Assembly: GCA_945903445.1 (NCBI GenBank)
Contig: CAMDNZ010000061.1
Location: 1 to 15,576 of the forward strand
DNA length: 15,576 nt
Source: Bordetella parapertussis
GTDB lineage: Bacteria; Pseudomonadota; Gammaproteobacteria; Burkholderiales; Burkholderiaceae_B
Direction of reading: 5' to 3'
The position numbers and the translations under genes are program-made. Positions 7,773 through 14,232 of this stretch are shown here, piece after piece (position 1 is the first letter of the stretch; every line of letters starts with the position of its first letter). Under the pieces are notes generated by a model that was not told where the DNA came from, did no database searches, and saw only the letters and a list, made by a program, of their open reading frames with translations.

Positions 7773-8467
7773 TTCTGGAAGTCGAAGGCATCGACAGCTA
7801 CTACGGCAAGAGCCATATTTTGCAAAGCGTGTCGCTGCGTGTGCCCGAATCGTCGGTGATCACGCTCCTGGGGCGTAACGGTGCGGGTAAATCCACCACC
7901 TTGAAAACCATCGCTGGCGTAATTGCGCCGCAGCGCGGCACCATTCGTTTTCGTGGTCAAACGATACACGGCTTGCCTGCGCACAAGGTGGCGGCCATGG
8001 GGGTGTGTCTCGTGCCTGAGCATCGAGGCATCTTCAAATTGCTGAACGTCGAAGAGAACTTGAAACTTGGGCTGCGGCGCGACTCGCCCTGGCAGCTCGA
8101 CGACATCTATCGAATCTTTCCGCGCTTGAAAGAGCGGCGCAAGAATGGCGGCGGCCAGCTCTCGGGCGGGGAACAACAAATGTTGGCCATTGGCCGGGCG
8201 TTGATGAACAACCCCCGACTCTTGATGCTGGACGAACCCGTCGAAGGACTGGCGCCGGTCATCATCGAGGAAATCGTGGCGCAACTGACGCTCATCAAGC
8301 AATCCGGCGTGGCGGTCATGCTGGTCGAACAGAACCTCGCTGTTTGTACCCAACTGGCCGATCACCATTTCATCGTCGAGCAGGGTCGGCTGGTGTACGA
8401 GGGCAGCAACGCCGACTTCCTGGCCGATGAAGCGATCAAGGACCGCTACCTGGGCGTAGGCGTCTGA
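7769..8467 (+). CDS. livF: Branched-chain amino acid-type ABC transporter ATP-binding protein LivF
   Basis: The second ATPase, 232 residues, the normal LivF length. Walker A is GRNGAGKST (35-43), the LivF-specific VPEHRGIF block lies at 82-89, the signature is LSGGEQQ (131-137), Walker B is LLMLDEP (151-157), and the switch position reads VEQN, the Gln form usual in LivF. The start ATG overlaps the livG stop (ATGA), preceded by GGAGG at 7758-7762, six bases away. All catalytic elements are intact, so the five-component importer appears complete. Confidence 0.93.
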   Translation: MILEVEGIDSYYGKSHILQSVSLRVPESSVITLLGRNGAGKSTTLKTIAGVIAPQRGTIRFRGQTIHGLPAHKVAAMGVCLVPEHRGIFKLLNVEENLKLGLRRDSPWQLDDIYRIFPRLKERRKNGGGQLSGGEQQMLAIGRALMNNPRLLMLDEPVEGLAPVIIEEIVAQLTLIKQSGVAVMLVEQNLAVCTQLADHHFIVEQGRLVYEGSNADFLADEAIKDRYLGVGV

Positions 8468-8484
8468 CACAGGAGCACTATCGT

Positions 8485-9774
8485 ATGACTCAAAAACCTT
8501 TAGCTTCCTTGCGTATCGATGGCAACCGCCTTTGGCAGTCCTTGATGACGCTTGCCGAAATCGGCGCAACCCCCAAAGGCGGCGTGTGTCGATTGACACT
8601 GACCGATCTCGACCGGCAGGCACGCGATCTGGTCACCGAGTGGGCACGCGCCCTGGGATGCACGGTACGTGTCGATCGGATCGGCAACATTTTCATGCGT
8701 CGTGCGGGACGGCAAAACGACTTGGCCCCGGTCATCACCGGCAGCCATATCGACACGCAACCTACCGGCGGCAAGTTCGACGGCAACTATGGTGTGCTGG
8801 CAGGCATAGAGGTATTGCGCACGCTGCACGATCACGGCATCGAGACCGAGGCCCCCTTGGAAGTGGCGGTGTGGACCAATGAGGAAGGCTCGCGCTTCGT
8901 TCCCGTCATGATGGGATCGGGCGTATTCGCTGGCGCATTCACGCTGGATCACGCCTTGAACGCCACGGATCGCGATGGCGTCACCGTGCGCGAAGCCTTG
9001 AGCGGCATCGGCTATACCGGTCCGGATCCGGCTGGCGGCCAGCCCGTGGGGGCTTACTTCGAAGCGCACATTGAACAAGGTCCGATACTAGAGGCCGAAG
9101 ACACGGTTATTGGCGTGGTGCAAGGTGCATTAGGCCAGCGCTGGTTCGATGTCGAGATCACCGGCCAGGAAGCGCATGCCGGCCCCACTCCCATGGGCCT
9201 GCGACGCGATGCCTTGTTGGCCGCTGCGGGCTTGATTCAAACCATCAATGGCATCGCTTTGGATCATGCGCCACATGGCCGAAGCACGGTAGGATGCCTG
9301 GACGTGTTTCCGGACTCTCGCAATGTCATTCCCGGTCGAGTCGCGCTGACGGTCGATCTGCGGGCGGCCGACGACACGGTGCTCAGCCAGATGACGCAGG
9401 CACTGCGCGATGCATGCACAAGACTTACGACCGATGGCCGCTTCGACGTGTCGATCAAGGAAGTGGTGTATTTTCCCCCGCAGCCCTTCGACTCGCGTCT
9501 GGTGCAAGCGGTGCGCGATAGTGCGAAAACCTTGGGCTTGAGCGCCATGGATATCATCAGCGGTGCGGGTCATGACGCCGTATATCTCGCTCGCGTCGCT
9601 CCCACAGCCATGATCTTCGTGCCGTGCAAAGACGGCATCAGCCACAACGAAATCGAAGATGCACAGCCCGATCATCTGGCCGCAGGCTGCAACGTACTGC
9701 TGCACGCGATGCTGGATGCCGCGTCTGGAGCAAGCACCCACACCGCAGCGCATTCAGTTTCTACCCCTGCCTGA
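8485..9774 (+). CDS. M20-family Zn-dependent amidase/N-carbamoyl-L-amino-acid hydrolase (HyuC/AmaB/allantoate amidohydrolase type)
   Basis: A cytoplasmic binuclear metal hydrolase of 429 residues, the usual length. Expected ligands and catalytic residues are in place: H88 in GSHIDTQPTGG, D99 in KFDGNYG, E133/E134 in TNEEGSRF (base and ligand), H195 in EAHIEQGP, and H387 in GISHNEIE. QEAHAGPTPMGLRRDAL and SRNVIPG mark the dimerisation and substrate-recognition region. The family splits carbamoyl or amide bonds (N-carbamoyl-amino acids, beta-ureidopropionate, allantoate and similar); the subclass cannot be told from sequence alone. ATG 8485 has AGGAG at 8471-8475, 17 bp after livF, and the next gene starts 20 bp after its stop, so it belongs to the operon and probably acts on imported substrate. 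Confidence 0.9.
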   Translation: MTQKPLASLRIDGNRLWQSLMTLAEIGATPKGGVCRLTLTDLDRQARDLVTEWARALGCTVRVDRIGNIFMRRAGRQNDLAPVITGSHIDTQPTGGKFDGNYGVLAGIEVLRTLHDHGIETEAPLEVAVWTNEEGSRFVPVMMGSGVFAGAFTLDHALNATDRDGVTVREALSGIGYTGPDPAGGQPVGAYFEAHIEQGPILEAEDTVIGVVQGALGQRWFDVEITGQEAHAGPTPMGLRRDALLAAAGLIQTINGIALDHAPHGRSTVGCLDVFPDSRNVIPGRVALTVDLRAADDTVLSQMTQALRDACTRLTTDGRFDVSIKEVVYFPPQPFDSRLVQAVRDSAKTLGLSAMDIISGAGHDAVYLARVAPTAMIFVPCKDGISHNEIEDAQPDHLAAGCNVLLHAMLDAASGASTHTAAHSVSTPA

Positions 9775-9794
9775 CGAATGGGATGCGTGATCTT

Positions 9795-11321
9795 ATGAAA
9801 GTGCTGATTGCCCGCATGAACCACGAAACCAATACGTTCTCGCCAGTGCCGACGCCGCTGGCGTCGTTTGGCAACGAGGGCCCCACTTACGATGGCGCAG
9901 CCTATAAAGAAAACAAGGGCAAGCGCACTGCCATGTCGGCGTTCATTGATGCCGCCGAGGCACAGAGCGCGACGCTGGTGACGCCCCTGTCGGCCACCGC
10001 TTACCCCAGCGGTCCGGTCGATGCCCACGCCTACGACCTGATGTGCGAACGCATCGTCGCTGCCGCGGCAGGATGCGACGCCATTTTGCTGGACTTGCAT
10101 GGCGCGATGGTCGCGCAGAACACCGACGATGGCGAGGGCGATCTTCTCGCACGGGTTCGTGCGGCGGCTCCCGGCGTACCAATAGCGGTAGCACTGGACT
10201 TACATGCCAACGTCACGCAAAAGATGATCGACAACGCCGACGTCATCGTGAGTTTTAAAACGTATCCTCATATCGACATGTACGAAACTGGCAAACACGC
10301 TGCACGGCTGTTGTTCGCGTCGATGGCCCCGAGCGCAGACGGCATGCTTGTCGAACCGGTGTTGGTTTGGCATCAACTGCCTCTGATCTCGCACACCTTG
10401 CGTACCAACACCGCCGACGGCGCCATGCGTGATGCCATTGCAGCGGCACGTGCAGCGGAAGCGACGGGCATGTTGGCGGTGTCTGTCTTGCCCGGCTTCG
10501 GCTTGGCCGATATTCCGCGTCCGTGTTTGAGCGTGGTCGTCGTCGGCAACGGCGATCGAGCCGCTGCCCAGGCCGTCGCCGATCGATTGGCGCACAAGAT
10601 CTGGGACGAGCGCGCAGGTTTCTTCTACGACAGCGAACCGTTGGAAAAGTCTCTGGAACGCGCTCGAGCGTTGGCGAAATCCAGCGACCGGCCCATCTTG
10701 CTGCTGGATCATGGCGATAACTGCATGTCTGGCGGCACGTGCGACACCATGGATGTCTTGCACGCCGCGCTCGAAGCGGGACTCGATGGTATTCAGGTCG
10801 GATTGATCTGCGACCCGGAAGCGGTCAAGGCCCTGCACGCGGCGGGTACTGGCGCGACGATCACCCTTGAGGTCGGCAACAAGCGAGCGACACCCAGGTT
10901 CGGACGTACGGCAAAACCCCTCGGTCTGACCGGAGAAATCGGCGCAGTCACCGATGGGTATTACGTGATCTCGGGACCGACGTATACCGGTCAGACGGCA
11001 TGCATGGGCCGCAGCGCAGTACTGGACATCGGACGGGCGAAGATCGTCATCACCGAACGCAATCACGAACCCTGGGATCTTGGCGTATTCGAAAGTGTCG
11101 GCCTGGATCCTCGTACCGCGACTTACCTGCTACTCAAATCGAGAATGTATTGTCGGCCCGTTTTCGTGCCGATCAGTGGTGGACTGATCGAATGCGATAG
11201 CCCGGGCGTGACGACATCGGACTACGGCATGTTCGACTTCAAACACCTTCTGCATCCCGTCTATCCAATGGACTCGGATGTCGAAATCGCTTGCTCGGCA
11301 TCCGATCGTATCGACATGTAG
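9795..11321 (+). CDS. M81 family metallopeptidase (MlrC-like, microcystinase C family)
   Basis: A protein of 508 residues, matching M81 proteins of about 500. It opens with MKVLIARMNHETNTFSPV, the family N-terminal signature. The zinc ligands are seen as D135 and H137 in ALDLHANVT and H159 in FKTYPHIDM; their spacing (+2, +22) equals that recalled for MlrC of microcystin degraders (Asp167, His169, His191). LLDHGDNCMSGGTCDTM corresponds to the domain-linking conserved block. MlrC cleaves the linear peptides left from microcystin, but most M81 proteins have unknown substrates and lie beside transporters. ATG 9795 is preferred over ATG 9783 because it gives the standard N terminus; neither has a strong Shine-Dalgarno. 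It is the last gene of the operon; no clear terminator follows. The MlrA/MlrB partners are absent, so a microcystin role is not supported. Confidence 0.88.
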   Translation: MKVLIARMNHETNTFSPVPTPLASFGNEGPTYDGAAYKENKGKRTAMSAFIDAAEAQSATLVTPLSATAYPSGPVDAHAYDLMCERIVAAAAGCDAILLDLHGAMVAQNTDDGEGDLLARVRAAAPGVPIAVALDLHANVTQKMIDNADVIVSFKTYPHIDMYETGKHAARLLFASMAPSADGMLVEPVLVWHQLPLISHTLRTNTADGAMRDAIAAARAAEATGMLAVSVLPGFGLADIPRPCLSVVVVGNGDRAAAQAVADRLAHKIWDERAGFFYDSEPLEKSLERARALAKSSDRPILLLDHGDNCMSGGTCDTMDVLHAALEAGLDGIQVGLICDPEAVKALHAAGTGATITLEVGNKRATPRFGRTAKPLGLTGEIGAVTDGYYVISGPTYTGQTACMGRSAVLDIGRAKIVITERNHEPWDLGVFESVGLDPRTATYLLLKSRMYCRPVFVPISGGLIECDSPGVTTSDYGMFDFKHLLHPVYPMDSDVEIACSASDRIDM

Positions 11322-11388
11322 GGCTTTTGAGTACCTAGCCATTGAATGGCCAGGCGTAACCACCATGTAGCCGCGACCCAGGTAGACT

Positions 11389-11574
11389 TCAAAACCGGGC
11401 GAGGCCATGAAGAAACTGCACCACCGGAACGGGCGCGGGCTGCGGCGTCTCGGGCGCCGCAGGCGTGTTGTCGTCGTCATCGCTGCCCCAGGCAGCGCGC
11501 CCCAATGTGGATGCGGCGGTGATCGTGGTGGCGGCACCGCGCAGAAAACGGCGGCGTGAAAGCGAGTCGGTCAT
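11389..11574 (-). pseudogene. Truncated Tat-signal protein (possible N-terminal remnant of a PhoD-like phosphatase)
   Basis: The reading frame gives 61 residues: MTDSLSRRRFLRGAATTITA, a textbook twin-arginine signal, then an acidic and Pro-rich linker, then VQFLHGLARF and a stop. ATG 11574 has AAGAGG (11584-11589) nine bases upstream, so the start looks genuine. What follows the linker in full-length Tat proteins of this layout is a large enzyme; the FLHG next to the linker recalls the start of PhoD-family phosphatases (F-hydrophobic-HGVASGDP), but that match is only four residues and is a guess. The frame ends 67 bp from the stop of mlrC, which reads the opposite way, so the body of the gene seems to have been replaced at this junction. 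A real short Tat peptide is the alternative. Confidence 0.5.
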
Positions 11575-11672
11575 CTGTTTGGCCTCTTAACACGAAGGTG
11601 TGCTTGCGGCGCTAGTGTCGTGACTGTTCGCTAGGGCCCTATGAATCTCGACTCGTTTTCTTCACATCGGCT

Positions 11673-12881
11673 TCAAGGAAAGAACAGAAGAAAAGCAAAG
11701 AGTATGAATAGAGTGATGTGCATCAAGCCCTGTATGGCGGTTGTTCGCTGACCGTTGAAGCTCATCATCGAGACGGCCATGGTCACCACCAACAACACTG
11801 TTTCGAGCGCAGGCAGACCCATCGTCACCTGCTTACCCGTTATCAGCCCGATCGCCAACACGGCAGGCACTGTCAGTCCAACGGTGGAAACAAAGGCACC
11901 TAGACAAAGATTGATGGCACGCTGCATTTCGTTGTTCATTACCGCCCGGACGGCCGTGATCGACTCCGGAGTAAAGACGATGATCGCGATCAGCACGCCG
12001 CCCAACGCGACCGGCGCACCGACTGCGGTCATGCCGTAATTGACGACCGTGGCAAGATTGTGAGCCAGCAAGACAATGGGCAGTACCATCGCGAGCAGGA
12101 GCGCCGAACGTACCAAAACTTCGTGTTTATGAGCATCGCCGGACGAGCTATCGGGTCGATGTGCAGGACGGCTTGCATAACGCGTATGCGGCACTGTCAT
12201 CTCGGCGGGGGCGGGCTGAATGAACAGGCGGCGCGAGCCTCGCATCTGCATGATCAGAAAAGCTGCATACAGCGCAGCGGTCATGAGCGAGACGAAAAGC
12301 GCTTGAGGCCAAGTGAACACGCCTGCGCCAGTGGTGTAATTGGGCAGAATAAGCGACACACCCGTCAACAAGACGATCATCGCGACGTAGATAGACGTGC
12401 CTTGAGCATTGAAGCTTTGTTCACCGTAGCGCAGACCGCCCACCAATAGGCAGATGCCCATGACGAGGTTGGTGATAATCATCATCACTGCGAAGATCGA
12501 ATCGCGTCCGATGGTCGGGTGATCGCCCGGACCAAGCAGCACCGACGCGATCAGAATCACTTCGATGACGACGATGGAAACCGTGAGTATGAGCGTGCCG
12601 TAGGGTTCACCCAAGCGATGCGCCAGATGATCGGCCTCGTGTACTACACCGAACGCGGCGCCCAGGATGGTGCCGAACAACAAGAGGAAGCCGGCGGCAG
12701 CTACCCAGGGGGTGAGTGGCGTTGCCAGCCATTGGGCACCGAAGAAAAAAAATAGTCCAACGACCGCCCACGACCAAAGAAGGCGAATACATGTCGCGCG
12801 CGAAAACAGTGGGGGCACTGGCGCGGGATGGCGTAGCACCGAATGCGGGGAACGGCGGGGAGATATTGAAGGAGGGGTCAT
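11673..12881 (-). CDS. chaA: ChaA-like calcium (sodium)/proton antiporter, CaCA superfamily
   Basis: An inner-membrane antiporter of about 402 residues with some eleven hydrophobic segments in two halves joined by a polar, His-rich loop near residues 235-255. The first half has HEADHLAHRLGEPYGTLILT and IVVIEVILI, the acidic ion-binding repeat of ChaA; the second has VFTPESITAVRAVMNNE and AINLCLGAFVSTVGLTVP, the matching repeat. E. coli ChaA exports Ca2+ and Na+ and protects at alkaline pH. ATG 12881 is chosen; an in-frame GTG at 12953 would add 24 polar residues and lacks a ribosome-binding site. The gene stands alone between a truncated gene and the toxin-like gene. Confidence 0.9.
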   Translation of the reverse strand: MTPPSISPRRSPHSVLRHPAPVPPLFSRATCIRLLWSWAVVGLFFFFGAQWLATPLTPWVAAAGFLLLFGTILGAAFGVVHEADHLAHRLGEPYGTLILTVSIVVIEVILIASVLLGPGDHPTIGRDSIFAVMMIITNLVMGICLLVGGLRYGEQSFNAQGTSIYVAMIVLLTGVSLILPNYTTGAGVFTWPQALFVSLMTAALYAAFLIMQMRGSRRLFIQPAPAEMTVPHTRYASRPAHRPDSSSGDAHKHEVLVRSALLLAMVLPIVLLAHNLATVVNYGMTAVGAPVALGGVLIAIIVFTPESITAVRAVMNNEMQRAINLCLGAFVSTVGLTVPAVLAIGLITGKQVTMGLPALETVLLVVTMAVSMMSFNGQRTTAIQGLMHITLFILFAFLLFFP

Positions 12882-12986
12882 GGCCAGGTCTCGGTTGAGT
12901 GTGGGCCGTCCCCGAAACGAATGCCATGTCCAGGTCGTCCTGGATGGGCGCACGTCTTGTGCGCGAAGCTAGATTACCCAATCTTG

Positions 12987-13017
12987 ATTATTAAGGCCAA
13001 TGGCGCCGTTGCGTCAA
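12987..13017 (-). promoter_or_regulatory. Candidate sigma-70 promoter for the chaA-like gene
   Basis: On the minus strand TTGACG (13012-13017) is followed after 19 bp by AATAAT (12987-12992), about 105 bp upstream of the chosen start. The spacer is longer than ideal. No yybP-ykoY or other riboswitch pattern was recognised in 12882-13123. Confidence 0.3.
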
Positions 13018-13123
13018 CGACCGAACAGTCTCGCAATCCCACCCGGAAAATCAGCCACCATGGCCTGTCGCGCACGAACATTCTCGTACTGTGGCGATTT
13101 TAGGTTTTGCATGACGGTGGTGC

Positions 13124-13792
13124 TCAGTTGCGTGCGCAACCGAACGCCGTCATGCACAGTGTCACCATCAGCGCATTGAAGCGATGGAAAGCGATCTGCG
13201 GTGGAGAATCCTGTGGACGCACGCCGGGCATGAATACACCTCTATTGATGTGGGGACGTTGTTGTTGGTAGTTCGGGTTGGAGCGATAGTCTGCCGGATA
13301 CCCTCGTCGATAAATGGTCACGCTAACGATGTCTTCGCCTCGGATCTGACGGTATGCCGACCATTCCGATTGATGGGCGGCGATAGCGGCCAACGTGCGC
13401 TGCTGTGGAACGTAAGCACGCAGCGATTCAGCCAGGTTGTACATATTGTCATTCGAGCGAATGGTATAGATGTAGGTTCGACCCGTAGGCGTCAACGTAA
13501 CGGCGACTCGTGCCAAACGCCGGGCAAACTCGGGGTTCGACGTGGTGGCGACAAACGCGCTGCTTCTCGCACCGAGCTGTCCCGCCGAGCGCGAGCAGCT
13601 TTCACCAGAAGCGTGCTCGGCTAAGTTGTCGTTGGTGCCCCATGACGAAAATCCGGTTCTGAATATGACTTCCGGCGGACGAGTATCCATGCGATAGAGA
13701 ACCCCGGTGTTGGGTGCAGACTGGGCTTGGGCCACTGTGGGGACGAGTGCGGAGAAAAACAGCAACAGTGCTAGCGCTAGCGGATTGGCCAT
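13124..13792 (-). CDS. Secreted ADP-ribosyltransferase, pertussis toxin subunit S1-like
   Basis: A protein of 222 residues with a clear Sec signal peptide (about 1-23, ending VAQA). The mature N terminus VLYRMDTRPPEVIFRTGF, then SSWGTNDNLAEHASGESC, follows pertussis toxin S1 (recalled as VYRYDSRPPEDVFQNGF, then TAWGNNDNVLDHLTGRSC) without a gap. R34, W51, H60 and C66 keep the exact spacing of S1 R9, W26, H35 and C41. FVATTS (81-86) matches the S1 FVSTSS strand, TYIYTIRSNDNMYN its YIYEVRADNNFYG, and HQSEWSAYR its YQSEYLAHR, giving the Q141-x-E143 catalytic pair. C213 or C219 could pair with C66 as in the S1 disulfide. S1 transfers ADP-ribose from NAD to Gi proteins; the target here is unknown. 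The C-terminal part after about residue 165 is shorter than in S1. ATG 13792 is preferred to TTG 13804; neither has a strong Shine-Dalgarno. No B-subunit gene is nearby. Confidence 0.85.
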   Translation of the reverse strand: MANPLALALLLFFSALVPTVAQAQSAPNTGVLYRMDTRPPEVIFRTGFSSWGTNDNLAEHASGESCSRSAGQLGARSSAFVATTSNPEFARRLARVAVTLTPTGRTYIYTIRSNDNMYNLAESLRAYVPQQRTLAAIAAHQSEWSAYRQIRGEDIVSVTIYRRGYPADYRSNPNYQQQRPHINRGVFMPGVRPQDSPPQIAFHRFNALMVTLCMTAFGCARN

Positions 13793-13972
13793 GATTGTTA
13801 CCAAGGGGTAATGGGGGCATGGGCTGAGACGCTAACACTCGGAGAGATGGGTTTTCAGGGCAAGGGCGACGGCGTTACTAATGGTCAATCGATTCAAATC
13901 GCGCACGGAAAAGACTGATGTCTCAAACACGATTTCGCCTTCAATGATGCCCTAGCCGGTACCCCAAACAAA

Positions 13973-14004
13973 AAGGGCTTACAGCAAAAACGCTGTAAAC
14001 CCTT
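13973..14004 (-). terminator. Rho-independent terminator of the tRNA-Pro locus
   Basis: The arms 13973-13985 and 13992-14004 form a 13-bp stem around a 6-nt loop. The only imperfect pair is a G-U wobble when read on the minus strand but an A-C clash on the plus strand, and a T5 run follows on the minus strand. It sits 8 bases past the CCA end of the tRNA fragment, as expected for the terminator of a leftward tRNA gene. The 170 bp between it and the toxin-like gene hold that gene's promoter region, in which I could not identify clear boxes. Confidence 0.8.
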
Positions 14005-14012
14005 GATTTCAT

Positions 14013-14057
14013 TGGTCGGGGCGGTGGGATTCGAACTCACGACCCTCTGCTCCCAAA
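14013..14057 (-). other. 3' fragment of tRNA-Pro(UGG), presumed attachment site
   Basis: Read on the minus strand this is the 3' part of a tRNA: full anticodon loop TTTGGGA (anticodon TGG at 14053-14055), 3' anticodon stem GCAGA, five-base variable loop, T-arm with TTCGAAT loop, 3' acceptor strand CGCCCCG, discriminator A, and CCA. Similarity to a tRNA stops exactly after the anticodon loop; the bases beyond (from 14058) do not pair with the stem. The T-stem carries one A-C mismatch (14027 with 14037), where intact tRNAs would have a pair, suggesting the fragment is not under tRNA selection. Such 3' pieces are duplicated when an element integrates into a tRNA gene; the intact copy should lie at the far end of the element, beyond this window. 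Confidence 0.8.
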
Positions 14058-14186
14058 TCGTTTAAGGTCGTATATAGAACAGATTCACGCGGGATCAGCG
14101 AGCACCAAATCTTTTTTAAATCATTGCTTTAATCTGCGAGCTAGTCTCAATCGGAACCATGCGGTAGCATTCAAGCTCATGCAATT

Positions 14187-14207
14187 TGGCCCCCTAAATG
14201 GCCCCCT
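14187..14207. repeat. Tandem TGGCCCCCT direct repeats before the integrase
   Basis: The 9-mer TGGCCCCCT occurs at 14187-14195 and 14199-14207, a 12-bp period, between the tRNA fragment and the integrase start. Short repeats here are typical arm-type integrase or excisionase sites near attP, or sites for self-regulation. They lie before ATG 14233, which favours that start. Confidence 0.45.
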
Positions 14208-14232
14208 TGCGCGACTCTTTGACTATCAGACA

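Noticed and set aside
9624..9794. Upstream extension of the M81 gene by 57 codons
   Set aside because: It overlaps the M20 gene, gives an Arg-rich non-family N terminus, and the family signature begins at ATG 9795.
9795..11321. Microcystin degradation locus
   Set aside because: Only the M81 (MlrC-like) member is present; no MlrA, MlrB or MlrD homologue is visible, and M81 proteins are widespread outside microcystin degraders.
11130..11537. Leftward frame of 135 codons across the mlrC end and the Tat remnant
   Set aside because: It overlaps mlrC antisense and the Tat frame in another phase, with no domain. I considered whether it continues the Tat protein after a frameshift, but saw no recognisable continuation.
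12882..13123. Riboswitch (yybP-ykoY type) before the cation antiporter
   Set aside because: I looked for the conserved loops and a switch-like hairpin set but saw none; only a weak promoter-like pair is present.
13184..13624. Rightward frame of 146 codons opposite the ADP-ribosyltransferase
   Set aside because: The other strand encodes a protein with the full S1 motif set in correct spacing; this frame shows no family features.
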